Part shown: positions 8,824-15,311 of the stretch, piece by piece
How the letters are laid out: each line of letters opens with the position of its first letter
Numbering within the stretch: the first letter of the stretch is position 1
Source: Tritonibacter scottomollicae
GTDB taxonomy: Bacteria; Pseudomonadota; Alphaproteobacteria; Rhodobacterales; Rhodobacteraceae
Reading direction: 5' to 3'
NCBI RefSeq assembly: GCF_003003215.1
Contig: NZ_PVUF01000017.1
Location: 1 to 64,000, forward strand
DNA: 64,000 bases
Program-made: the position numbers and the translations under genes
The notes under the pieces: model-generated
What the model was told of the DNA's origin: nothing
Databases searched by the model: none
Seen by the model: the letters and a program-made list of their open reading frames with translations, nothing else

Positions 8824-9186
8824 ATGAAACTTCGTACTATCCTAACGTCCGCCGCGCTGTCGGTCGGTCTTACCCTGAGTGCAGGCGCTACATTGGCTCA
8901 CGGCAAGGGCATGATGACCATGCCGGGCAACGGCCAGACGGTCGGCGCAGACACCAAGGTCATGCACCTAATGTTCAAAGATCCCATGCAGATCACCACC
9001 GTCACGATGAAAGCGCCGGACGGTAAGTCCTACAAGATCAACGGTCCGGCTGCGAACGAGGCCGTGAAAACCTGGGAAGGCAAGCTGCCCGAGCTCGCAA
9101 AGGGCAATTACAAAGTCGACTGGCGCGGCATGTCGCCGGACGGTCACCCTATGAGCGGTAGCTTTGCGTTCAAGGTCGCGAACTGA
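8824..9186 (+). CDS. copC: Periplasmic copper-binding protein CopC
   Basis: A 120-residue protein with a signal peptide ending ATLA-H, giving the mature N-terminal histidine used as a Cu(II) ligand in CopC. The Ig-like fold shows MFKDPMQITTVTMKAPDGK and ends YKVDWRGMSPDGHPMSGSF, matching CopC/PcoC. The ribosome binding site AAGGGAG lies 7 nt before the start. It sits 2 bp ahead of copD; CopC usually delivers copper to CopD or buffers it in the periplasm. About 95 bp separate it from copB, so it may have its own promoter. Confidence 0.88.
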   Translation: MKLRTILTSAALSVGLTLSAGATLAHGKGMMTMPGNGQTVGADTKVMHLMFKDPMQITTVTMKAPDGKSYKINGPAANEAVKTWEGKLPELAKGNYKVDWRGMSPDGHPMSGSFAFKVAN

Positions 9187-9188
9187 TC

Positions 9189-10067
9189 ATGGGCGGAGTT
9201 CTTGCCGCACTGGAACCGGTGCAAATCGCCTCGATCCTCGTCAAGGCGGGGATGTATGTCAGTGTCCTGCTTGCGGCGGGCTCCGTCCTCAACCTCTGGC
9301 TCCTGACCGAGCTGGATGCCGCTGCAAGCCGTCGTCTCAGGCGGCTGGCAGCATGGTCGGCCATAGTTGGCATCGTGTTCAGTGCATTGAATATTCCGCT
9401 GCGGGCGGCTTTTTTCTACGGGGGGTTCGCTGGCGTGTTTGATCCGATGATGCTTCAGATTGCGCTGTTCAGCCCATTTGGGTTGTCGATAGAGGCCGAC
9501 ATTCTTGGTCTTCTCGCAATCGCGACCATCGTGCTCAATCGCAGTTGGACACGACCTGTGGCTGTCCTTGGTGTTGTCCTTGTTGCCATCAGTTTCGCGC
9601 TGCGCGGTCACGCGACTGGAGATCCGAGGCTGGCGCTCTCGACACTATTCGTCATCCACATCCTTGCCGCCAGTTTCTGGATCGGAGGTTTTTACCCCCT
9701 CTATGACATGGCTGGGCGCGGTAACGAGGCGGCGGCCCGCACTGTCAAACGTTTCGGGCAGGCGGCGCTGGTTATGGTAGGGCTGCTTGTCACTGCAGGT
9801 GTCGCAATCTTGGTGATCCTTGCGGGTAATCCGGTCGCGGCGCTGACCCAACCCTGGGGGCAATTCCTGATGCTGAAACTTGCGGTGGTAGCTCTGCTTC
9901 TTGGGCTTGCCGGGCTGAACAAGCTGCGGTTGACCCCCGCTCTGGAAAAAACCGGGGATGGCAACCCATTGCAGTCTTCGATCCGGTGGGAAGCGGTTGC
10001 TTTCGTTCTAATCCTGATTGTCACTGCAACCTTCACCTCAACTGTAGCGCCAGAACACGTTGGGTAA
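9189..10067 (+). CDS. copD: Inner-membrane copper resistance protein CopD
   Basis: The 292-residue protein has about eight hydrophobic helices. The conserved region with HILAASFWIGGFYPL (about 156-170) holds the histidine and tryptophan typical of CopD, and the C-terminal segment ends in a last helix. It starts 2 bp after copC and is almost certainly co-translated. CopD is thought to bring copper from CopC across the inner membrane for cuproenzymes or sensing. Confidence 0.85.
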   Translation: MGGVLAALEPVQIASILVKAGMYVSVLLAAGSVLNLWLLTELDAAASRRLRRLAAWSAIVGIVFSALNIPLRAAFFYGGFAGVFDPMMLQIALFSPFGLSIEADILGLLAIATIVLNRSWTRPVAVLGVVLVAISFALRGHATGDPRLALSTLFVIHILAASFWIGGFYPLYDMAGRGNEAAARTVKRFGQAALVMVGLLVTAGVAILVILAGNPVAALTQPWGQFLMLKLAVVALLLGLAGLNKLRLTPALEKTGDGNPLQSSIRWEAVAFVLILIVTATFTSTVAPEHVG

Positions 10068-10125
10068 GCTTGGCCTTTGGTTCAGCTTCGACGCAACGAC
10101 ATGCTTTTGGAAAGGAGTAGCAAAA

Positions 10126-10605
10126 ATGAACAAGGCTCGGTCGAGGACTTTAGTTGCGCTTGTGGGTGGGGCCGGATTTCTTGCTCAAACAGCACTCGCC
10201 GACGGCCTGCCAACTTTTGCAGAAGCGTTTTATGGCGTCACAATCGAAAACGTGAATGTTACTCAAGGCAAACGAGGGGAGAATGCGGCAGTAACTTTCA
10301 TAATTAATAACTTTTCTTACCAAGACGTATTCCTTCAAGGTATCTCCTCTGATGCTTCCTCTAGTGGCGAATTATTCTACAAGGGTGCCTTTGGCCAAGG
10401 CATTGTCGAAAGTGGCTTGCCAATCATGCAGGCAGAGACACTTGATCTGTCAAGTTCGCACATCGGTGCTCGGTTGACAGACCTACATTCGAGACTTTTA
10501 CCTGGGGACCACTTGACCTTGAAGTTGCATTTTAGAAAGGGCCAAATAGCCATTTCAACGCATGTCAGCCCCCAACAATTAGCCGACCCATCCAGAGCCC
10601 CATAA
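10126..10605 (+). CDS. PCuAC/DUF461-like periplasmic protein with lost copper ligands
   Basis: From the ATG at 10126, 6 nt after GGAAAGGAG, the product is 159 residues with a signal peptide ending QTALA. The middle and end (GELFYKGAFGQG, then LLPGDHLTLKLHFRKG) follow the PCuAC pattern (E.HxH ... G..HLML ... L..Gd.v.ltL.F), but the usual His and Met ligands are replaced (FYKG where the first His is expected, and SHIGARLTDLHS in place of the His-x-Met segment). PCuAC proteins hand Cu(I) to cytochrome oxidase. The DNA is visibly AT-richer than copA-D. Its 3' end overlaps the convergent glutaredoxin-MauE gene by 41 bp. The assignment is structural and tentative. Confidence 0.5.
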   Translation: MNKARSRTLVALVGGAGFLAQTALADGLPTFAEAFYGVTIENVNVTQGKRGENAAVTFIINNFSYQDVFLQGISSDASSSGELFYKGAFGQGIVESGLPIMQAETLDLSSSHIGARLTDLHSRLLPGDHLTLKLHFRKGQIAISTHVSPQQLADPSRAP

Positions 10606-11326
10606 GGATCATCATCAAGTTTTCGGTCAGAGAGATGAACCCAAGCGGCACGTTGGAATTCCCCCCCACACAGGCACACTTCAGCTCGCGTTTCTCAATG
10701 TAGACTGCCTTGAACACGCTGACCGCCCCAATGGTCCCGATAAACAGAGCAACGGGTGCAGAGAGCCATGTCAGGACGCCCGCGGTCATCAGGATGCCAG
10801 CCAAAGCCTCACCATAGGGATAGACTTTGCCATAAGGCACCCAGCGTTTCGCCAGCAGGTCATAATTCAAGAACATGGTTGAGAACTGCTCGACGTCCTG
10901 AAGCTTCTGGATTGCAAGCATCGTCATCGAAAGTGAGACGAACCACTGGAAACTCTGCCAAGTCAGGATAGTCCCGTATTGGTGCCATGCCAACCCAAGC
11001 GCCAGCAGAGCACAAACCGAAAAGATCGCGATGACGGGACGGTACGTCGTGTCACTCTGCTCTTCCTTTGGCGGGTCGATCCCAAGGAAGATGCGCAGAT
11101 CGTCATGACCACCTATCCGATCCCCGTTGATGAAGGTCTGGGGCGTTGTCTTGACATCGTGCTCGCGCTTAAATTCTTCTGTTTCTTCCTTGGTCTTCAG
11201 GTGGTGGTCTTCGACAACGTAACCCTTGCGCTCCAGCAAATCCTTGGATTTCAGGCCGAAGGGGCAGGTATGCTCAGGCATGACCATGCGATAGAGAACG
11301 GCGGTTTTCGTGATATCCTGTGCCAT
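10565..11326 (-). CDS. Glutaredoxin-MauE/DoxX fusion membrane protein
   Basis: The 253-residue product has an N-terminal glutaredoxin domain (1-85) with HTCPFG at 19-24, a monothiol form of CPYC, and TTPQTFINGDRIGG (60-73), the cis-Pro and glutathione-binding region. The rest is a four-helix MauE/DoxX-type membrane domain with a conserved CACVGGNSNVPLGF near the end. MauE-type proteins move reducing equivalents across the membrane for disulfide or metal handling. The fusion would take electrons from glutathione to periplasmic thiols, fitting a copper cluster that also holds c-type cytochromes. It starts 11 bp after the upstream gene's stop, with an AAGGAAT site. Confidence 0.8.
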   Translation of the reverse strand: MAQDITKTAVLYRMVMPEHTCPFGLKSKDLLERKGYVVEDHHLKTKEETEEFKREHDVKTTPQTFINGDRIGGHDDLRIFLGIDPPKEEQSDTTYRPVIAIFSVCALLALGLAWHQYGTILTWQSFQWFVSLSMTMLAIQKLQDVEQFSTMFLNYDLLAKRWVPYGKVYPYGEALAGILMTAGVLTWLSAPVALFIGTIGAVSVFKAVYIEKRELKCACVGGNSNVPLGFISLTENLMMILMGLWMGRLIVGG

Positions 11327-11337
11327 AATTATATTCC

Positions 11338-11700
11338 TTAATTAGTGCTGTCGTACAGACCGCGAAAACCGGCCTCGTAGTCAGAGACCGCGCTGATAAC
11401 GAGGTCCTGAACGCTGTCATTTTCCGTGTCGCGCACCTGAATCGTGATCGGGTCAGCCGTGAAGCTTGCTCCCTCGCGGTCGAAGCGGATCAAATCCCCG
11501 CTGATCTTGTCCAGAGCAGTGTCGTTTTCATCAGTAATTTCTGCGCGGGACGAGGCCATGACCGCCCCCATGACGATTGCCATGAATGTTCGTGTTTCCG
11601 ACCAGAAGATATGGCCGAACAGATAAGTGTTCAGGTACACCAACCCGAACACCAGAACCGTAGACACGGCGACCATCAGGAAAAAGCGAGAACACGCCAT
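11338..11700 (-). CDS. DUF305-like membrane protein remnant with an internal deletion
   Basis: The start at 11700 follows GGAGGTGACG at ideal spacing; an ATG 33 nt upstream lacks one. The first 50 residues (MACSRFFLMVAVSTVLVFGL, then a second helix with FWSETRTFMAIVMGAVMA) match the two-helix start of membrane-anchored DUF305 proteins common in copper clusters. The frame then jumps to SSRAEITD, which in those proteins lies some 50 residues later, after the IPHHQxAI motif, and continues into a C-terminal half (about 59-120) that I do not recognise. The metal-binding DUF305 core is therefore missing. It is an open frame of 120 residues, best read as a deletion derivative rather than a functional member. 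Confidence 0.5.
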   Translation of the reverse strand: MACSRFFLMVAVSTVLVFGLVYLNTYLFGHIFWSETRTFMAIVMGAVMASSRAEITDENDTALDKISGDLIRFDREGASFTADPITIQVRDTENDSVQDLVISAVSDYEAGFRGLYDSTN

Positions 11701-11777
11701 CGTCACCTCCAAGTGCGTGTAGAGGAATAACAACCTTCCAGTGGGTGCATGTTCCCTGAAAGTTGACTTTTCTCGGC

Positions 11778-12182
11778 CTATTCCTGCCGAGTTCTTTCAC
11801 GTTGATAGGTGCGTTCGCGCTCGGGCCATGTGGACTTGATGTAGTCGAGGATCGCTCGAATTTCCGCATCACTCAGGCTGTCGCCAAAGCCGGGCATGTC
11901 ACTTTCATAGCCCCCGCCGACCACTGCGGCCGTCCCTTCCCGCGTGATACGGAACAAGATGTCGTCACCATGATGCCAAGTGTGGCCCGTTGCATCATGG
12001 GGTGGCGCAGGCAGACGCCCTTCAGGGCCAGGGCTGCGCCAGTCCGGTTGCCCCTGAAGCTCCGCCCCGTGGCAGGATGCGCAGTTCTGCTGATAAAGCG
12101 CTGCGCCATCCATGCTTTCCTCTGCCACGACGGCGTGCGCCCAGCCTGCAAGAGTTGCTGCGAGTGCAACCAGACCCTTCAT
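11778..12182 (-). CDS. Periplasmic c-type cytochrome (class I)
   Basis: From the ATG at 12182 the product is 134 residues with a signal peptide (MKGLVALAATLAGWAHAVVA), one haem site CASCH (34-38) and a distal methionine in SDMPGFGDSLSDAEI (about 99-113). The arrangement is that of small class I cytochromes accompanying copper oxidases. The start overlaps the stop of the upstream remnant (GTGAAATGA), so translation is probably coupled. Confidence 0.8.
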   Translation of the reverse strand: MKGLVALAATLAGWAHAVVAEESMDGAALYQQNCASCHGAELQGQPDWRSPGPEGRLPAPPHDATGHTWHHGDDILFRITREGTAAVVGGGYESDMPGFGDSLSDAEIRAILDYIKSTWPERERTYQRERTRQE

Positions 12183-12364
12183 TTCACCATGACCCAGTTT
12201 GTCACGCCCGAAGCAGCGTGATCCAGCATGTGACAACAGCCATCCGGCACAAGCTGGACCGTCACCGCCTTGGCTGTCAGTAGCGATACTTCATGAGTGT
12301 GTGCAGGGCATGCCAGTGGAACAGAGGTATGCCCTGCGCAGAAGGCGCGGCGCGTCATCGTCAT
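12179..12364 (-). pseudogene. Remnant of a twin-arginine multicopper oxidase, mostly deleted
   Basis: The open frame of 61 residues starts MTMTRRAFCAG, a twin-arginine export start, and ends CCHMLDHAASGVTNWVMVK. That ending resembles the last copper motif of multicopper oxidases (HCHMLEHAASGM followed by a short strand), with the first His of the motif now Cys. Almost the whole cupredoxin body is missing between the two ends. It lies between two cytochrome genes of the minus-strand operon, starting 1 nt after the upstream stop and overlapping the next start, so the remnant may be kept for translational coupling. Identification rests on two short motifs. Confidence 0.45.
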
Positions 12365-12365
12365 G

Positions 12366-12806
12366 TCAGTTGATCCCATTGGCGCGCTGTACTTCTCGGA
12401 TATAGGCGGTAATCGAGATCACATTCGCACGCGTCACCTCAGGCTGCGGCGGCATGTCTCCGAATTTCCAATGGTGCGCGCGCACGCCATTCGCAGCCGC
12501 CATCTGGAAGGCCATATCACCATGATGCGACGGCTCGTAGATCTTGTGAATCAGCGGAGGGGCGATACCCATTCTCCCAGCGGCATTTTCGCCATGGCAT
12601 GCAGCGCAGACCGCATCGAAAGCCCGCTTACCCATCGTGCCCTCGGTCGACAACATTACGGGTAGCGTGACGGCGACCATGGGCGCGCCTTCCACAGGTG
12701 CGGGGATGTCCTCCACAGAGGCAGATTGAGGAGTAGTGCGGGTGAAAGCATAAGCTCCAAGCGCCACGGCAAGAGCCGCGGCCCCGGCGAGAGTGTATTT
12801 GTTCAT
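12366..12806 (-). CDS. Membrane-anchored or exported c-type cytochrome
   Basis: The 146-residue product has one N-terminal hydrophobic segment (5-21), a proline-rich linker, a CAACH haem site (67-71) and a likely distal Met in FGDMPPQPEVTRANV (about 115-129), followed by the C-terminal helix ISITAYIREVQRANG. It is the first gene of the minus-strand operon that runs to the glutaredoxin-MauE fusion, preceded by AGGATACTCCC. With the second cytochrome it may carry electrons from periplasmic copper oxidation. Confidence 0.8.
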   Translation of the reverse strand: MNKYTLAGAAALAVALGAYAFTRTTPQSASVEDIPAPVEGAPMVAVTLPVMLSTEGTMGKRAFDAVCAACHGENAAGRMGIAPPLIHKIYEPSHHGDMAFQMAAANGVRAHHWKFGDMPPQPEVTRANVISITAYIREVQRANGIN

Positions 12807-12866
12807 GGGAGTATCCTGTCCTGCACGGCATTGCCGGCCGCGCGCCCTGATGATGGGTCGAGCGAA

Positions 12867-12897
12867 ATCGACCTAGGTTCAACTGGAGCTGGGTCAG
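12867..12897 (-). promoter_or_regulatory. Candidate MerR-family (CueR-like) operator-promoter of the cytochrome operon
   Basis: An imperfect dyad spans 12870-12895: its 11-bp arms GACCTAGGTTC and, read on the other strand, GACCCAGCTCC match at 8 of 11 positions around a 4-bp centre. On the minus strand CTGACC (12892-12897) precedes a 19-bp spacer, the long spacing typical of MerR-regulated promoters, with a weak -10 (GTCGAT, 12867-12872). It lies about 60 bp before the first cytochrome gene. No MerR-type regulator is encoded in the window. Confidence 0.4.
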
Positions 12898-13214
12898 ACG
12901 CGAGGAGGAGGGAGGTCTAAAGACAGACTTATCGCCGTGCCATTTCTGGGCTCCGGCCACGCACAACGAAAGCGTAGCAAATCTTCGTCAAGGAGAGGCT
13001 GCCTGTTGTCGAGAAGGGCATAGGATGCGCAGATCGACATTTCAGCGCAAGGCGCGTCGGCTTGGGGCTGGTTCGCCAGGGCGTGCTGATCTGCAGAGAT
13101 CATCATTTCTGGACAAGACGCACAGTCATGCGTCGCAGACCCTGCCGCAGACTTTTGCGGGAAGGCAGCCAGCATCATAAGGCTGGTCAGGACGATAACA
13201 GCGAGTAGGCGCAT
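12894..13214 (-). CDS. Small Cys-rich secreted protein, unknown function
   Basis: The start chosen is the ATG at 13214 because the signal peptide MRLLAVIVLTSLMMLAAFPQ begins there; the frame extends 33 codons further without support. The 106-residue product has HDCASCPEMM after the signal and two further cysteines (PCAEMSICASY), a possible metal-binding or disulfide pattern. It is unlike any family I know. It lies just upstream of the cytochrome operon, and its stop falls inside the dyad proposed as that operon's operator. Confidence 0.45.
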   Translation of the reverse strand: MRLLAVIVLTSLMMLAAFPQKSAAGSATHDCASCPEMMISADQHALANQPQADAPCAEMSICASYALLDNRQPLLDEDLLRFRCAWPEPRNGTAISLSLDLPPPRV

Positions 13215-13694
13215 AAAAACCCTCGATTGCTGCACTAAAATGGGTTCGGACGGCGGCACGGTCAATCCCAAAACGGCACCACTTTCCATGCTACCAGCCT
13301 CAATCGCTTGCACAGCCGCAGTGAATTGGTGCTTTATCTCAAACTAGTGAACTCCGTTTTAAAAATTGAATGACCGCAACACGGAGGCGGGGCTGATGGC
13401 CCCACCGCTTCTGTTTTGTGGGCCAGCGGGATTTGGACAAGCCAAACGCCCCTGGCCGTCAGGGAGAGGGTGCTACCCTCCCCCTCGGGCAATCCGATTA
13501 GACCGGGCCGTGTCCTCGGCTACGCCTGCGGGCCGCACCAACCCGGTCGAATAGCATTGCCTCGCCCCCTCCCGCGTTCGCCACGTGGCAGATCAGCAGG
13601 AACAGGCGGCTTCGCCGACTGAACCTGCAAATCAGCCCTGATTTTCCGAATGGAAGGTCAGATCAACGCAACAAGCCACACGGCAAAAACAGCG
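13215..13694. other. Intergenic stretch between the copper cassette and the right repeat
   Basis: This 480-bp stretch is GC-rich with short frames of no recognisable kind. It contains a small hairpin (GGGGC/GCCCC, 13389-13403). The sequence after about 13360 differs in character from the coding DNA around it and may derive from a plasmid or mobile element, but nothing in it proves an oriT or an integrase site. Confidence 0.35.
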
Positions 13695-13748
13695 GATTGG
13701 GTCAGTTTATGACGCCTAGGTCAATTTCGTCTGACGTTCAACAGGGGG
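13695..13748 (+). repeat. 54-bp direct repeat, copy 2 (right border of copper cassette)
   Basis: It matches 5355-5408 at 48 of 54 positions in the same orientation and ends 4 bp before the CCA-encoding 3' end of tRNA-Arg. The extra TGACCCAA motifs found beside copy 1 are not present here, so this is a single end. Confidence 0.85.
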
Positions 13749-13752
13749 GAAG

Positions 13753-13829
13753 TGGCGGACCGAGGAGGATTCGAACCCCCGACCCCTTGATTCGTAGTCA
13801 AGTACTCTATCCAGCTGAGCTATCGGTCC
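13753..13829 (-). tRNA. tRNA-Arg, anticodon ACG
   Basis: The 77-nt gene on the minus strand folds normally: acceptor GGACCGA/TCGGTCC with G discriminator and encoded CCA, D arm TAGCTCAGCTGGATAGAG, anticodon stem CTTGA/TCAAG around CTACGAA (anticodon ACG, read as ICG), and T arm GGGTTCGAATCC. Its 3' end faces the accessory region on the left, the usual orientation for tRNA genes used as integration sites, but no copy of its 3' end was found at the other side of the island. Confidence 0.97.
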
Positions 13830-13908
13830 ACTAATTGCGGGGTTTACTCTTGGCCCAAGGGAGGTGCAACCCCAAAATGGAAAAAAATCGGCAGGCCTGC
13901 GAACACTC

Positions 13909-15294
13909 TCAGACTGCGCCATCGCCCTTTGGCAGGCAGACCTCAAAGGTGGTCCCCTCGCCCCCCGTTGCAATCAGCGCAAGCTGTCCGCCGTGCCCTT
14001 TGACAAGCTCCGCCGCGATGGCAAGACCAAGACCGGAGCCGCCTTTGCGCGCACCGCCCTGAAACGGCGTGAAGAGATTGTCTTGCGCTTTCTTCGGCAG
14101 CCCCGGACCGGTGTCATCAATCACAATCGACCAGTCGTTTTCGTCTTCGCGCAAGGACACCGTGATGCGCCCGTCACGACCGGTGGCAATGATCGCCTGG
14201 CGCGCATTGCGCACGAGGTTCATGATCACCCGGAAGATCTGCTCCTTGTCACAGCGGATCATAGTTGGCAGCGGCACCGCATTCACGATTTCCACCGTCA
14301 CATCCGAGGCTGCAAGGTTTTCACTCTCGGCCACATCATCCACGACCTCGCTCAGACAGACCCGTCCGAAGGTGGGGGACGGCTCCTCCGCGCGGCCAAA
14401 CGCCAGCGTCCCTTCACATAGGGAGACCGCGCGGGTGATGGAGTTCACCAGCTTTGGCGCCAGACGACGCACCAAAGGGTCATCGCTCATCTCGATCCGG
14501 TCCGTGAACAGCTGGGCAGAGGTCAGGATATTGCGCAAGTCATGGCTGATCTTGGCCACGGCACCACCGAGCTGTGCCAGCCGTTCCCGCTGCTTCAACG
14601 CATGGGTCAGTTCGATCTGCAACTTCTGCAACGCCTCCTCGGCTTCGCGCAGCTCGATCACACCGGCCTTGGGCGTGATGATGCCGCGGGCATCCTCAGG
14701 TGCCGCCGCATAGCGCTGCATATAGCCGATCACCCCCTTGATGGGTTTCACCAGCACCATGCGCACCGCAATGAACAGCAGGACAGCCGTCAGCACCGAG
14801 ATGACCGCCGACAGGAGCAGGATGCGCAAGCCGTAGTCGATCATCTCGGCCCGAAGCGGCGCGGTCTGCATGGTGATCTCGATCAGCAGCCCCGCATCCC
14901 GCACCGGCGCGCCGATCACCCGAATGATATCGTTTTGTGGTGTGTAAAGGCGCGCCAACGCATCCCCGATCAGGGTCAGCGCTCCGGCGTCACGCAGATC
15001 GAATGTCGCGCCGATGGGGCGCGGGATCGGCGAGGACAGCACCAACTGGCGCATCTCGTCGCGCCGCAGCACCACGTTATAGACGCCTGCGTTTTCCAGC
15101 AGTTCCTTTTCCAGATCGCTCTCGATCATATCGTCTGCCAGCAACGCCAGAGAGGCGATCTGAGCGCGTTGCAGGCGGTCCTCCAGATAGTCCTGGCGGA
15201 AACGGGAAATGGAGGGGACAAAAATCAACACTTCGGCCAACATCACGAAGACCGTCGTCAGGATCAAAAATCGGCCCGAAAGCGTGTTTAACAT
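13909..15294 (-). CDS. Membrane sensor histidine kinase
   Basis: The 461-residue product has two membrane helices (about 8-28 and 158-180) enclosing a periplasmic sensor segment, a short HAMP-like linker, an H box AKISHDLRN (phospho-acceptor H251) and a C-terminal ATPase domain with N box NLVRNARQAI, DDTGPGLP and GGSGLGLAIA. No response regulator is adjacent, so its partner lies elsewhere. It is the last gene of an operon with the flavin reductase (17-bp gap) and a TVP38 protein, which suggests that it senses an envelope or redox condition. The signal is unknown. Confidence 0.88.
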   Translation of the reverse strand: MLNTLSGRFLILTTVFVMLAEVLIFVPSISRFRQDYLEDRLQRAQIASLALLADDMIESDLEKELLENAGVYNVVLRRDEMRQLVLSSPIPRPIGATFDLRDAGALTLIGDALARLYTPQNDIIRVIGAPVRDAGLLIEITMQTAPLRAEMIDYGLRILLLSAVISVLTAVLLFIAVRMVLVKPIKGVIGYMQRYAAAPEDARGIITPKAGVIELREAEEALQKLQIELTHALKQRERLAQLGGAVAKISHDLRNILTSAQLFTDRIEMSDDPLVRRLAPKLVNSITRAVSLCEGTLAFGRAEEPSPTFGRVCLSEVVDDVAESENLAASDVTVEIVNAVPLPTMIRCDKEQIFRVIMNLVRNARQAIIATGRDGRITVSLREDENDWSIVIDDTGPGLPKKAQDNLFTPFQGGARKGGSGLGLAIAAELVKGHGGQLALIATGGEGTTFEVCLPKGDGAV

Positions 15295-15311
15295 GCGTCC
15301 CCGTTTTCGCC

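Noticed and set aside
13366-13622. Two overlapping plus-strand frames (about 62-68 residues) before tRNA-Arg
   Set aside because: They have no ribosome binding site of note, no domain, and composition typical of random high-GC frames.
13753-13829. Duplicated tRNA 3' end as an attachment site of an integrative element
   Set aside because: The tRNA end is not repeated near 5355 or elsewhere on the left; only the neighbouring 54-bp sequence is. No integrase gene lies in the window.
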